A DNA stretch of 64,000 nucleotides from Bacillota bacterium (GTDB taxonomy: Bacteria > Bacillota > UBA994 > UBA5500). Each line of letters begins with the position of its first letter. Within the stretch, counting starts at the first letter, position 1. The DNA is taken from contig JAEZJZ010000102.1 of NCBI GenBank assembly GCA_023436245.1, positions 1 to 64,000 on the forward strand. Direction: 5' to 3'. The notes beneath the pieces are model-generated. The model was not told the origin of the DNA, did not search any database, and saw nothing but the letters and a program-made list of their open reading frames with translations. The position numbers were made by a program, and so were the translations under genes. Below, one piece after another: positions 50,114 to 58,453 of this stretch.

Positions 50114-51361
50114 TTGCGGCAACTGCAGCAGGTGCACAGCATCGAGCAAGCAATCGAGGTCTTTCTGTCCCATTTGGCGCCGGTGGCAGCGGTGGAACAG
50201 GTGCCACTGCTGATGGCGGTCGGTCGCGTACTGGCGGGCGAGGTTCGCAGTTCTGAGCCTCTGCCGGGATTCCATCGCTCGACCATGGACGGCTACGCCG
50301 TGCACAGTCGGGAGACAGCCGGTGCGAGCGAGAGCCTGCCTACTCTGTTGACGCTGCATCCCGAGACGCTGATTGGTGAGGCGGCACTCACTCCGCTGCC
50401 GCGCGGGTCTGCTGCTCCCATTTCCACGGGCGCAGCCCTGCCGGCAGGTGCAGATGCCGTGGTGATGGTGGAGTACTGCGAACGGTTTGACCAACAGACG
50501 GTGGCGGTCGGTCGTCCAGTGGCTCCGTTGGAGAACGTGGTCAGACCAGGAGAGGATATCGCTCTTGGTGCCGCGGTGTTATCGTGCGGGCGTGTCATCA
50601 CGCCGGGCGATGTGGGGGCACTGGCTGCCCTTGGCATTGGGCAAGTTGGCGTCTGGAAGCGGCCCAAGGTGATCATCTTCGCCACTGGCAATGAACTGGT
50701 CGGCACAGCAACGCAGCCGGGTCCGGGTCAGGTACGGGACATCAATAGTTATTTGCTGGCCGCCCAAATCAATCGTCTCGGCGGAGTTGCAGAGATCCGA
50801 GGCATTCTGCCGGACGTGGAGGAGTCCATTTATCAGGCATTGTCTAGCGCCCTGGAGGAGTCAGCGGACTTGCTGGTGCTCTCGGGAGGCAGTTCGCTCG
50901 GCATCTACGACTTGAGCGAACGCGTGCTCAATCGCCTGGGTCAGCCCGGCGTGTTGGTGCATGGCCTGGCCATGAAGCCGGGCAAGCCGACACTGCTGGC
51001 TGTCGCGGAGGGCAAGGGTTGCATCGGCTTTCCCGGGCATCCGCTCTCGGCGCTGATGACGGGCGAAGCCTTGTTGCCTGCCGTAATCTCGCATCTGGCG
51101 CATAGCCCCCTGCCTGTGCGGCGGGCGGTCTTGGGCGAGCTCACGAAGAGTATCGCCTCGCAGGTCGGCAGAACCGAGTTTGTGCAGGTGCAACTGCAGA
51201 GTGGAGAGGACGGCTACCGGGCAGTCCCGTTGCAAAGCAAGTCGGCCATCATCTCGGCGGCCGCCAAGGCTGACGGTTATGTCATCCTGGAGCAGGGCAG
51301 CGAGGGAAGAGCAGTCGGTGAGCAGGTAGAAGTGCATTTATGGAGGGATATTCATGGCTAA
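50114..51361 (+). CDS. moeA: Molybdopterin molybdotransferase MoeA, paralog 1
   Basis: A 415-aa MoeA that inserts the metal oxyanion into adenylylated molybdopterin. Typical segments are PLPGFHRSTMDGYAVHS (about 46-62), GADAVVMVEYCE, IFATGNELVG and LVLSGGSSLG. The C-terminal beta domain is complete. The TTG start at 50114 has GGAGGG upstream. Its 3' end overlaps a second, longer MoeA by 8 bp. Two MoeA copies beside a tungstate transporter may reflect separate handling of Mo and W. Confidence 0.92.
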   Translation: MRQLQQVHSIEQAIEVFLSHLAPVAAVEQVPLLMAVGRVLAGEVRSSEPLPGFHRSTMDGYAVHSRETAGASESLPTLLTLHPETLIGEAALTPLPRGSAAPISTGAALPAGADAVVMVEYCERFDQQTVAVGRPVAPLENVVRPGEDIALGAAVLSCGRVITPGDVGALAALGIGQVGVWKRPKVIIFATGNELVGTATQPGPGQVRDINSYLLAAQINRLGGVAEIRGILPDVEESIYQALSSALEESADLLVLSGGSSLGIYDLSERVLNRLGQPGVLVHGLAMKPGKPTLLAVAEGKGCIGFPGHPLSALMTGEALLPAVISHLAHSPLPVRRAVLGELTKSIASQVGRTEFVQVQLQSGEDGYRAVPLQSKSAIISAAAKADGYVILEQGSEGRAVGEQVEVHLWRDIHG

Positions 51362-53273
51362 GCAGCTCTTCCTGACAAACGTCACCGTGGAAGAGGCCTG
51401 GAAGCGTTGGTTAGCGGTGCTGCCAGAGGGACTCTCTCTGCCGGATGAGCGCATCGCAGTGCTGGATGCGCTGGGCAGGGTCCTAGCTAAACCGGTGATG
51501 GCAGCGCAGTCAGTGCCGCATTATCTGGCCGCGGCCATGGATGGCATCGCTGTCAGGTCTGGCGAGACGGAGACGGCAGACTTGCAGTGCCCGCTCCGAC
51601 TGGCCAGAGACCAGGCTTTCGTTTGGATAGACACGGGAGACCCCCTGCCGGCCGGATTTGACGCAGTGATCATGATTGAGGAAGTGCAGCCCCTGCCGGA
51701 CGGCTCTGTGGAGATTGTGCAGCCGGCTGTTGCTTGGCAGCATGTGCGTGGCATCGGTGAGGACGTGGTGCAGAGCGATCTGCTGCTGCCGCGCTACCAA
51801 CGGCTGGAACCGCCCGATTTGGCTGCCTTGGCCGCGGCTGGGTGCAGTCAGGTGGACGTCATCCGAGTGCCGAGGGTGATGGTCATCCCCACCGGCGACG
51901 AGTTGGTGGCCGCCGGGGACAGCCCTACCACTGGGCAGATCGTGGAGTCCAATTCGCTCCTGCTCGGCGGCATGCTGCGAGAATGGGGGGTGGAGCCGCT
52001 GGTGCATGCCATTGTGCCGGATGAGCGAACCCTCCTGTCAGCAGCGTTGCTCGAGTCAGCTGAGCAAGCGGACATCCTGATTCTCAATGCTGGTTCCTCG
52101 CATGGCCGGGATGATTACGCAGTCGAACTGATCCGCGCACTGGGCGAGGTGGCTGTGCACGGTGTGGCCATCCGTCCCGGGAAGCCCGTAATTCTGGGCA
52201 GAATCCAGGACAAGCCCGTGGTCGGCGTGCCCGGTTACCCGGTGAGCGCAGCGCTGGTGATGGATCTGTTTGTTCGGCCTCTGATTGACCGCTTACTGCA
52301 TCAGCAGGCGCAGGCGGAGCGCTTGCTCGACTGCCGCCTGACCAGGCGGGTGGTCTCGGCCATCGGCAACCGTGAGTTTGTGCGGGTGCAGGTGGGACAG
52401 GTGGGGGACTCCTGGGTGGCTACACCGCTTGGACGCGGAGCTGGCGCCTTGACCAGTTTGGTCAAGTCCGATGGTTTCCTGGTGATCCCGGAGCAGAGTG
52501 AGGGCTTCACCGAAGGGGACAGGGTGCAGGTCCGTCTACGCCGGAGTGAGCGTGAGTTGACGGAGAAAGTGGTCTGCATCGGCAGTCATGATATCGCACT
52601 CGATCTTCTGAGCGACGCAGTGCGCCAACGGTGGTCTGAGTTTCGTCTGGCTTCCGCGCATGTTGGCAGTCTGGCCGGATTGATGGCTCTCCGACGGGGG
52701 GAGGCGCACCTGGCAGGCACTCACCTGTTTGATCCAACTAGCAGCGACTATAATGTGCCTTATCTCGAGCGACTGTTTCCGTCCGGCGGAGTGACCTTGG
52801 TCAACTTGGTCCTGCGTCAACAGGGGCTGATCTGTCGACCCGATTTGGCTGCGAAGCTGCAATCGCTGGCCGATGTGGTACGCCAAAGGCTGATGTTCGT
52901 TAATCGACAGCGAGGAGCCGGCACTCGCATGCTGACCGATCACTTGCTGCAGTCGGCCGGCCTAGAGCCGACAGATTTGCTCGGCTATGAAAGGGAAGAA
53001 ACTTCGCATTTGAACGTGGCTGCCGCTGTGGCGGGCGGGGCTGCCGATGCGGGGATGGGCATCCTGGCTGCCGCCAAAGCCTTCGGACTGGCATTCGTCC
53101 CGTTGGTACTCGAACGCTATGATCTGGCCATTCTCAGTCAGCATTTGCAGCACCCTGGCATCAGGCAGTTGCTGATGGGCATGCAGAGCCCCGATTTCCA
53201 ACAACAGGTGGAGGCTTTGGGTGGATATGCACACACCTTGACTGGACAGGTCTTCTGGGGGACAGAGGTATGA
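51354..53273 (+). CDS. MoeA paralog 2 fused to a periplasmic-binding-like domain
   Basis: A 639-aa protein: an MoeA domain (residues 1-400) with AAAMDGIAVRSGETE, GFDAVIMIEEVQ, VIPTGDELVAAGDS and LILNAGSSHGRDD, then a C-terminal PBP/LysR-substrate-like domain (about 405-639). This has GSHDIALDLLSDAV, LMALRRGEAHLAGTHLFDP and NRQRGAGTRMLTDHLL, a known MoeA-linked architecture. The extra domain may sense or deliver metal oxyanion or a small effector; there is no signal peptide, so it acts inside the cell. It overlaps both neighbouring genes. Confidence 0.9.
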   Translation: MAKQLFLTNVTVEEAWKRWLAVLPEGLSLPDERIAVLDALGRVLAKPVMAAQSVPHYLAAAMDGIAVRSGETETADLQCPLRLARDQAFVWIDTGDPLPAGFDAVIMIEEVQPLPDGSVEIVQPAVAWQHVRGIGEDVVQSDLLLPRYQRLEPPDLAALAAAGCSQVDVIRVPRVMVIPTGDELVAAGDSPTTGQIVESNSLLLGGMLREWGVEPLVHAIVPDERTLLSAALLESAEQADILILNAGSSHGRDDYAVELIRALGEVAVHGVAIRPGKPVILGRIQDKPVVGVPGYPVSAALVMDLFVRPLIDRLLHQQAQAERLLDCRLTRRVVSAIGNREFVRVQVGQVGDSWVATPLGRGAGALTSLVKSDGFLVIPEQSEGFTEGDRVQVRLRRSERELTEKVVCIGSHDIALDLLSDAVRQRWSEFRLASAHVGSLAGLMALRRGEAHLAGTHLFDPTSSDYNVPYLERLFPSGGVTLVNLVLRQQGLICRPDLAAKLQSLADVVRQRLMFVNRQRGAGTRMLTDHLLQSAGLEPTDLLGYEREETSHLNVAAAVAGGAADAGMGILAAAKAFGLAFVPLVLERYDLAILSQHLQHPGIRQLLMGMQSPDFQQQVEALGGYAHTLTGQVFWGTEV

Positions 53274-54223
53274 TTGACGGATGTGGGCGCACCATCGACT
53301 ACTTGCGCATCTCGTTGACGCCGAGTTGCGATCTCAATTGCTTCTATTGCCAGCCTCAGAGCAGGCAGTGCTCGCTGGCTGATGTGCTCAGCCCGGACCA
53401 AATCGAACGCTTCGTGCAAGCTGCTGTTGCTCTTGGGGTGAGGCGGGTTCGCCTCACCGGGGGTGAGCCGCTGCTCCGGCCAGATCTGGAGGAGATTGTG
53501 GCGCGGATTGCCGCGGTGCGCGAAATCAGCGACATCAGCCTGACCACCAATGCTCAACAGCTGGAGGCGCGGGCGGCTGGGCTGAAGCAAGCCGGTCTAC
53601 AGCGAATCAACGTCAGCCTGGACACCCTGCAGCCCGAGCGTTACCGCCGCTTCACCGGCGGCGGTGACCTGCAGCGCGTCTTCTCGGGTTTGCGAGCGGC
53701 TGAGGCGTGTGGCCTGACCCCTATTCACCTGAACGTGGTGGCGATGAAGGGTGTAAATGACGACGAAATTGCCGACCTGGCGGAACTGACAATGACGCAT
53801 GATTGGGATGTGCGCTTCATCGAGTTGATGCAGATCGGCGTGACCAGGGAGAATGGTCGCCAGCAGTTGCTGTCCGCCGAACAGATCTGGCACCTGCTCG
53901 GGAAACCTGAAGCGGTATCCCATTCGGTCGGGGCGGGTCCAGCCAGGTACTACCGCCTGCCAGGGGCGCGGGGAGAAGTGGGGCTGATTAGCGCGGTCAG
54001 CGAGCACTTCTGTGGAAGCTGCAATCGCATTCGGCTCACCTCTTCCGGTAAGCTGCGACTCTGTCTGTTGGCGGAAGAGGAGATTGACTTCTGGCCGCTG
54101 CTGCAACCATCAGTCTCTCCGACAGAGTTGTCTCTTGCTCTGCAGCAGGCAGTAGGGCAGAAGCCGCTGGAACAGCCGCTTGTTCCTCGTGCGACTCGGC
54201 GGATGTCCGAGATAGGAGGTTAG
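53270..54223 (+). CDS. moaA: GTP 3',8-cyclase MoaA
   Basis: A 317-aa radical-SAM enzyme that starts molybdopterin synthesis by cyclising GTP. The N-terminal cluster motif is CDLNCFYC (C20, C24, C27), followed by RLTGGEPLLR. The C-terminal cluster site is CGSCNRIRLTSSGKLRLCL, and the protein ends in the Gly-Gly tail needed for catalysis. It overlaps the MoeA-PBP gene by 4 bp and is 2 bp before moaC. Confidence 0.95.
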   Translation: MIDGCGRTIDYLRISLTPSCDLNCFYCQPQSRQCSLADVLSPDQIERFVQAAVALGVRRVRLTGGEPLLRPDLEEIVARIAAVREISDISLTTNAQQLEARAAGLKQAGLQRINVSLDTLQPERYRRFTGGGDLQRVFSGLRAAEACGLTPIHLNVVAMKGVNDDEIADLAELTMTHDWDVRFIELMQIGVTRENGRQQLLSAEQIWHLLGKPEAVSHSVGAGPARYYRLPGARGEVGLISAVSEHFCGSCNRIRLTSSGKLRLCLLAEEEIDFWPLLQPSVSPTELSLALQQAVGQKPLEQPLVPRATRRMSEIGG

Positions 54224-54225
54224 GC

Positions 54226-54711
54226 ATGAGTGAGTTAACCCATCTGGACGAGGCCGGCCGCCCGCGGATGATCGACGTCTCCGGCAAGGCGGTGACCGCC
54301 CGACGTGCCGTGGCCGTAGGCACCATTCGCCTGCAACCGGCCACCCTGGCCATGCTGCAAGCGGGAGGTTTGCCAAAGGGCGATGTTCTGGCCGTGGCGC
54401 AAGTTGCCGGGATCATGGCGGCCAAGGAAACTTCGCGGCTGATTCCGATGTGTCACAGCCTGCTGCTCTCTGGTGTGGACATGGATTTTCAGTGTGACGA
54501 CAAGCAGTCTCTAGTGCGAATCGCCTGTGTCGTGCGCACTAGTGGGCAGACTGGTGCGGAAATGGAGGCGCTGATGGCAGTCAGCGTGGCCGCCTTGACC
54601 ATCTATGATATGTGCAAGGCCGTGGACAAGACTATGGTGATCGGCGGTGTTCGTCTGTTGGAGAAGTCCGGGGGTAAGAGCGGGGATTGGAGATGGCAGG
54701 AAGATGAGTAA
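54226..54711 (+). CDS. moaC: Cyclic pyranopterin monophosphate synthase MoaC
   Basis: A 161-aa protein that converts the MoaA product into cyclic pyranopterin monophosphate. Motifs: LIPMCHSLLLSGVDMDF and GAEMEALMAVSVAALTIYDMCKAVDK, containing the active-site Lys and Asp. The start is ATG at 54226 behind GATAGGAGG. It overlaps the next gene by 8 bp. Confidence 0.95.
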   Translation: MSELTHLDEAGRPRMIDVSGKAVTARRAVAVGTIRLQPATLAMLQAGGLPKGDVLAVAQVAGIMAAKETSRLIPMCHSLLLSGVDMDFQCDDKQSLVRIACVVRTSGQTGAEMEALMAVSVAALTIYDMCKAVDKTMVIGGVRLLEKSGGKSGDWRWQEDE

Positions 54712-55642
54712 ACATCCCTATGTGCATGCCGTGTCTCTCAGTGAGCAGAAGGGTACGGTGAAGGTGCCGCAACCCGCAGTTGAGCTGGTGGTTGGTCACG
54801 GCATTAAGGGCGATGCCCATGCCGGCAAGTGGCATCGGCAGGTCAGTTTATTGGGCTGGGAAAGCATCGCCAAGATGCAGGCGCTGAAAGCCCCAGTTGA
54901 TTCGGGCAGCTTTGCCGAGAATATCACCACTGTGGGGTTGGTGCTCTATCAGTTGCCCATCGGTACAGTACTCGCCATCGGTCAGTCGGCGCTCTTGCGT
55001 GTCACCCAAATCGGTAAGGAGTGCCACCAAGGCTGCGCCATCCGGCAGCTGACCGGGGACTGTGTGATGCCGCGGGAAGGGATCTTTGCCGAGGTGCTGG
55101 TTGGCGGCGCCATTCAGCCCGGTGATGCCATCACCGTCTGGCCGTTGGCCAAGGCTGGGGTGGTGACGATGAGTGATCGCGGCTTCCGGGGAGAACGCGC
55201 CGACACCTGTGGCCCGCTGATTGCCGAGTGGTTGAGGCAGCGCGGGTTCTCCGTGCAGAGTGAGCTAGTTCCTGACGAACAGGATGCGATCGTGCCTTGC
55301 CTGACCAAGCTGGTGGACGAGAATCGGGTCAACCTGATTCTGACCACTGGGGGGACCGGTTTTGGGCCACGCGACGTCACCCCCGAGGCTACGCTCAGGG
55401 TGCTCGACCGCCAAGCGTCTGGACTGGCAGAGGGGCTGCGTTATTTCGGTTTGCAGAAGACGCCGCGCGCCATGCTCTCCCGGGCAGTCGCCGGATTGCG
55501 CCAGCAGACCCTGATCATCAACCTGCCGGGCAGCCCTAAGGCCGTTGGCGAGTATTTGGAGGTTCTGAATCAGATATTGCCACACGCCCTGCAGATTTCT
55601 GAGGGGCAGCAGATGGATTGCGCAAACATGGATCTAAGATAG
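54704..55642 (+). CDS. MOSC domain fused to molybdopterin adenylyltransferase (MogA/MoaB)
   Basis: A 312-aa two-domain protein. The MOSC domain (about residues 1-150) has GHGIKGDAHAGKWHR, GSFAENITT and the cysteine motif CHQGCAIRQLTGDCVMP. The MogA/MoaB domain (about 155-312) starts AGVVTMSDRGFRGER and carries LTTGGTGFGPRDVTPEA and LPGSPKAVGEYL. The second activates molybdopterin with AMP for MoeA; the MOSC part may handle the finished cofactor or sulfur. The ATG overlaps the moaC stop. It is the last gene of the Tup/Mo operon. Confidence 0.9.
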   Translation: MSKHPYVHAVSLSEQKGTVKVPQPAVELVVGHGIKGDAHAGKWHRQVSLLGWESIAKMQALKAPVDSGSFAENITTVGLVLYQLPIGTVLAIGQSALLRVTQIGKECHQGCAIRQLTGDCVMPREGIFAEVLVGGAIQPGDAITVWPLAKAGVVTMSDRGFRGERADTCGPLIAEWLRQRGFSVQSELVPDEQDAIVPCLTKLVDENRVNLILTTGGTGFGPRDVTPEATLRVLDRQASGLAEGLRYFGLQKTPRAMLSRAVAGLRQQTLIINLPGSPKAVGEYLEVLNQILPHALQISEGQQMDCANMDLR

Positions 55643-55662
55643 CAGTAGATACGCAGTAGATC

Positions 55663-55698
55663 GAGCCGACTCAGCTTCACCGCTGAGTCGGCTCTTTT
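55663..55698 (+). terminator. Rho-independent terminator of the tungstate/molybdopterin operon
   Basis: GAGCCGACTCAGC, loop TTCAC, GCTGAGTCGGCTC, then TTTTCG. It marks the end of the operon that begins at tupA. Confidence 0.92.
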
Positions 55699-55706
55699 CG
55701 TCGTGA

Positions 55707-55753
55707 GTCAAGGGGACGGACCCCCGGGGGCACTGGGGACGGACCTTTTTGAC
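55707..55753 (+). repeat. REP-like element with duplicated GGGGACGGACC
   Basis: GGGGACGGACC occurs at 55712-55722 and 55735-55745, enclosed by GTCAA (55707) and TTGAC (55749-55753). This resembles REP sequences of the GGGGACGGNYC family found near IS200-like REP-associated tyrosine transposases in Firmicutes and deltaproteobacteria. No transposase is left here. Confidence 0.6.
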
Positions 55754-55867
55754 CCACAGAAGTGGCGAAGTGAGCCGGACAACGTATAGTGCCTGCCTTT
55801 ACCTGCCGCGGCGTTCGGTCAGGCTGGTCGCGCCGCCACGCCCGTCTGCCACTTTGAGGGTAATGCA

Positions 55868-56344
55868 ATGAGCTCGACTCGGCCGGGGTCCAGCGGCGCG
55901 CGGGCGCCGTTCCATATGCCTCCGGCGCTCGTTCCCTAGGCTCTGCAGAAACAACACATTCTAGAGCGTTTTCGAAGCATTGCCTTCATGGAGCCTGAGA
56001 GGAGTTCCGGCTCAAACAGTTGCTGGACCTATTCCGGCCTCGCTCGCTCATTCGATTTGGGGCAGCCAACGCGTGGCTTGCGCGAACAAGCCTGCCCTCC
56101 GGCGCTCTTGTTGAGGCTCACAATGGTCTGTCACGCCATTTCTCCCGGGCGGAGAAGGCTAATGCGCGACCCGGAGGATGTCATTCTGAGTTCAGCGAAG
56201 AATCTGTTCCGGTCTCCCCAATGCCCTGTGCGGAGTAAGTGTGAATAGCGCATGCGGAGGGCTTGCAGCCTAGCAACGCCTGCCGGAGGCCGATGGGACG
56301 GCGCCCGCGCGCCGTTTGCTGCCGCCCTTCCCCGACGAGCTCAT
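55868..56344. mobile_element. Inverted-repeat-bounded element, MITE-like relic
   Basis: Left arm 55868-55942 and right arm 56267-56344 are inverted copies: ATGAGCTCG at the outer ends, then CGGCGCGCGGGCGCCG, GCCTCCGGC and CTAGG in matching order, at about 75-80% identity by eye. A third partial copy of the GCCTCCGGCGCTC module lies at 56092-56112. The 320-bp interior has no convincing gene. It may be a decayed non-autonomous element or the remains of an insertion. Confidence 0.5.
56178..56206 (+). repeat. Widespread short palindromic-type repeat (GTCATTCTGAG..GCGAAGAATCT)
   Basis: The sequence at 56180-56205 matches the short GTCATTCTGAG-GCGAAGAATCT repeat seen in many unrelated bacterial genomes. 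It lies inside the inverted-repeat-bounded element. There is one copy in the window. Confidence 0.55.
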
Positions 56345-56523
56345 ACAGTAGATCGCCACGCCGTCGCGGCTTGTGCGCCTCACTCCGACACTGGTGCTGC
56401 GCGTTTCGTCAAGTCGTTGCCCTCAGGTGTGCCCAAGAGTAGCGAAACCTCGGCAGAACGCACGTTCGGAGGCACAATATTCCGTCAACTTTATCGAAAA
56501 TCGTTGGCCTTCAGAGCAGGAGT
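56345..56523. other. Gene-free stretch before the mraZ operator
   Basis: A frame of about 100 codons (56252-56554) crosses this stretch, but it has no ribosome site, has low-complexity content and ends in the MraZ operator, so I do not call it a gene. I see no clear promoter hexamers here, although a promoter for the mraZ cluster should lie near its end. Confidence 0.4.
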
Positions 56524-56546
56524 TGGGTCGGGAAAGGAGAATATAG

Positions 56547-56580
56547 TGGGGTGAAGTGGGTCAAAGTGGGGCATTGTGGG
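56547..56580 (+). promoter_or_regulatory. MraZ autoregulatory operator: four TGGG repeats spaced 10 bp
   Basis: TGGG occurs at 56547, 56557, 56567 and 56577, exactly one helical turn apart, within (A/G)(A/T)(A/T)GTGGG-like units. A weaker TGGG lies at 56524. This matches the tandem TGGG-type boxes bound by MraZ octamers upstream of mraZ in other bacteria. The array ends about 20 bp before the mraZ start codon. Confidence 0.88.
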
Positions 56581-56598
56581 GAGAAGGGAGGGTTCCTG

Positions 56599-57039
56599 GT
56601 GGCGAGTCTGCTGATTGGTGAATACCAACACAGCCTGGATGAAAAAGGGCGGCTGATCATTCCGTCACGTCTGCGCGATGGATTGGGTGAGCGCTTTGTC
56701 GTCACCAAGGGCCTGGACACTTGTCTGTTCGTATACCCGGAACCAGAATGGGACAGTCTAGAAGCCAAATTGCGTGCCTTGCCCTTGACCTCTGCCGATG
56801 TGCGCTCCTTCGTCCGTCTGCTATTTGCTGGCGCGACTGTCTGTGAGCTGGATAAGCAAGGCCGGATTCACTTGCCCCCACATCTGCGTGATCACGCGCG
56901 CCTGGATCGCGATGCCGTCATTCTCGGCGTGGCCAATCGCGTGGAGATTTGGGACAAGTCGATCTGGTCTGTCTACAGCACACGCGCGGAAGCATCCTTT
57001 GAGAAGGTGGCCGAGAGTTTGGAAGGCCTGGGCATTTAG
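56599..57039 (+). CDS. mraZ: Division/cell wall cluster transcriptional regulator MraZ
   Basis: A 146-aa AbrB-like-fold regulator with two MraZ half-domains, GEYQHSLDEKGRLIIPSRLR near the start and CELDKQGRIHLPPHLRDHA in the second half, each with the conserved DxxGR-type motif. It binds its own operator as a ring and represses the dcw cluster. I prefer GTG at 56599, 6 nt after GGGAGGG; the frame extends to 56551, but that stretch is the operator. Confidence 0.93.
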   Translation: MASLLIGEYQHSLDEKGRLIIPSRLRDGLGERFVVTKGLDTCLFVYPEPEWDSLEAKLRALPLTSADVRSFVRLLFAGATVCELDKQGRIHLPPHLRDHARLDRDAVILGVANRVEIWDKSIWSVYSTRAEASFEKVAESLEGLGI

Positions 57040-57063
57040 CGAACGAAAGAGGTGTCTGCTGCT

Positions 57064-58002
57064 TTGCCATTCACGCATCAGCCGGTATTACTTACTCCTA
57101 CACTGCAGTGGCTTGGACTGAGACCAGGTGACACAGTGCTGGACTGCACACTCGGCGGCGGCGGCCATACGCGTGCCATTTGGGAACAACTAGGCGGACA
57201 CGTGCGCTTGATCGCCATTGACCAAGATGAACAGGCCATCCGTAATGCCAAGCAGACACTGCCTAGCGAGATTACCGTAGTCCGCGACAACTTTCGGAAC
57301 CTGCACTCGGTGCTACTCTCCCTGGGTATCGAGCAGGTTGACAGGGTGTTGTTTGATCTAGGGGTTTCCTCTCCACAGTTGGATCAAGGAGACCGCGGCT
57401 TCAGCTACAATCATGACGCGCCGCTGGACATGCGCATGGATCAGCGTCAGGGCCAGTCTGCACACTCTTTAGTCAACCAACTCTCCGCCGATGAGTTGGC
57501 CAAGATCATCTGGGAATACGGCGAGGAGCGCTGGGCCAAGCGGATAGCTGAGTTCATCGTGACAGCCCGGGCCGAATCGGGCGGCATCAACACCACGGGA
57601 GAGCTGGTCTCAGTGATCAAGCGGGCAGTCCCAGCGGGCGCCCGCAAGGACGGCCCCCATCCAGCCAAGCGAACTTTCCAGGCACTCCGTATCGCGCTGA
57701 ACGGCGAGATGGAAGTCCTGCAGCCGGCGATTCTGCAGGCGATTGAGGTCCTGCGGCCACAAGGAAGAATCGCTGTGATTACCTTTCACTCCCTGGAGGA
57801 CAGGATTGTCAAGCAGACATTGCGGGAGGCCGAGCGGGGCTGCGTATGCCCGCCAAATCTTCCCGTCTGCATCTGTGGGCGTCAGCCCAAAGTCAAGGTG
57901 CTCACCAAGAAACCGGTGTTGCCCGACGAGTCAGAGGTTGCCCAGAACCCGCGTGCCCGTAGCGCCAAGCTGCGTGTGGCCGAAAAGTTGGACCAGTTCT
58001 AG
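57064..58002 (+). CDS. rsmH: 16S rRNA (cytosine(1402)-N4)-methyltransferase RsmH
   Basis: A 312-aa SAM-dependent methyltransferase that modifies C1402 of 16S rRNA. The SAM motif DCTLGGGGHT (about 24-33) and FDLGVSSPQLDQGDRGFSY are diagnostic. I place the start at TTG 57064 with AAAGAGGTG 9 nt upstream; the GTG at 57052 overlaps that site. It is the second gene of the cluster, as usual. Confidence 0.93.
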   Translation: MPFTHQPVLLTPTLQWLGLRPGDTVLDCTLGGGGHTRAIWEQLGGHVRLIAIDQDEQAIRNAKQTLPSEITVVRDNFRNLHSVLLSLGIEQVDRVLFDLGVSSPQLDQGDRGFSYNHDAPLDMRMDQRQGQSAHSLVNQLSADELAKIIWEYGEERWAKRIAEFIVTARAESGGINTTGELVSVIKRAVPAGARKDGPHPAKRTFQALRIALNGEMEVLQPAILQAIEVLRPQGRIAVITFHSLEDRIVKQTLREAERGCVCPPNLPVCICGRQPKVKVLTKKPVLPDESEVAQNPRARSAKLRVAEKLDQF

Positions 58003-58024
58003 TGAAAAGGGTAGGTGAATAAGC

Positions 58025-58408
58025 TTGTTAGTAGCCAAACAGCCTTTGTATCAACCGTCTGTTCCCACCCGGCAGGTGCGCCCGCGTCCGCAAAAACGCC
58101 CGCGGAACGCCCCCTTAGCCAAACAGGATAAGCTGATGATCGTAGCTGCCATCATTTTGCTGGGCGCTGTCACCATGGGTCTCGTCTGGAGATTTGCCCA
58201 GATCAATGACCTTGACTATCGCATCACCAAGTTGGAACAGCAGATCGGGAAGATACAGCAGGCAAATGCAGGGCTGACGGTCGAGTTGAAGCGGCTGAGT
58301 TCACCTAGCCAAATCGAAAGCAGAGCGATGCGCGAACTGGGGATGCAGTGGCCGACTAATCAACAGATTGTGAATGTGGCCACCGATCTCGTCCCCGCGG
58401 AGCACTGA
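58025..58408 (+). CDS. ftsL: FtsL-like septum formation protein
   Basis: A 127-aa single-pass membrane protein. A basic cytoplasmic tail of about 35 residues is followed by one hydrophobic helix (about 37-58, LMIVAAIILLGAVTMGLVW) and a leucine-rich coiled coil (ITKLEQQIGKIQQANAGLTVEL). It acts with DivIC/FtsB and penicillin-binding proteins at the septum. The TTG start at 58025 has an AAGGGTAGGT ribosome site. Its position between rsmH and spoVD fits. Confidence 0.82.
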   Translation: MLVAKQPLYQPSVPTRQVRPRPQKRPRNAPLAKQDKLMIVAAIILLGAVTMGLVWRFAQINDLDYRITKLEQQIGKIQQANAGLTVELKRLSSPSQIESRAMRELGMQWPTNQQIVNVATDLVPAEH

Positions 58409-58453
58409 ACACTGACATAAGGTTGGCTGTCGAACTCGGGGGGAGGAGCATGC

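Noticed and set aside
56252..56554. 100-aa plus-strand frame before mraZ
   Set aside because: No ribosome site, biased composition, and it ends inside the MraZ operator.
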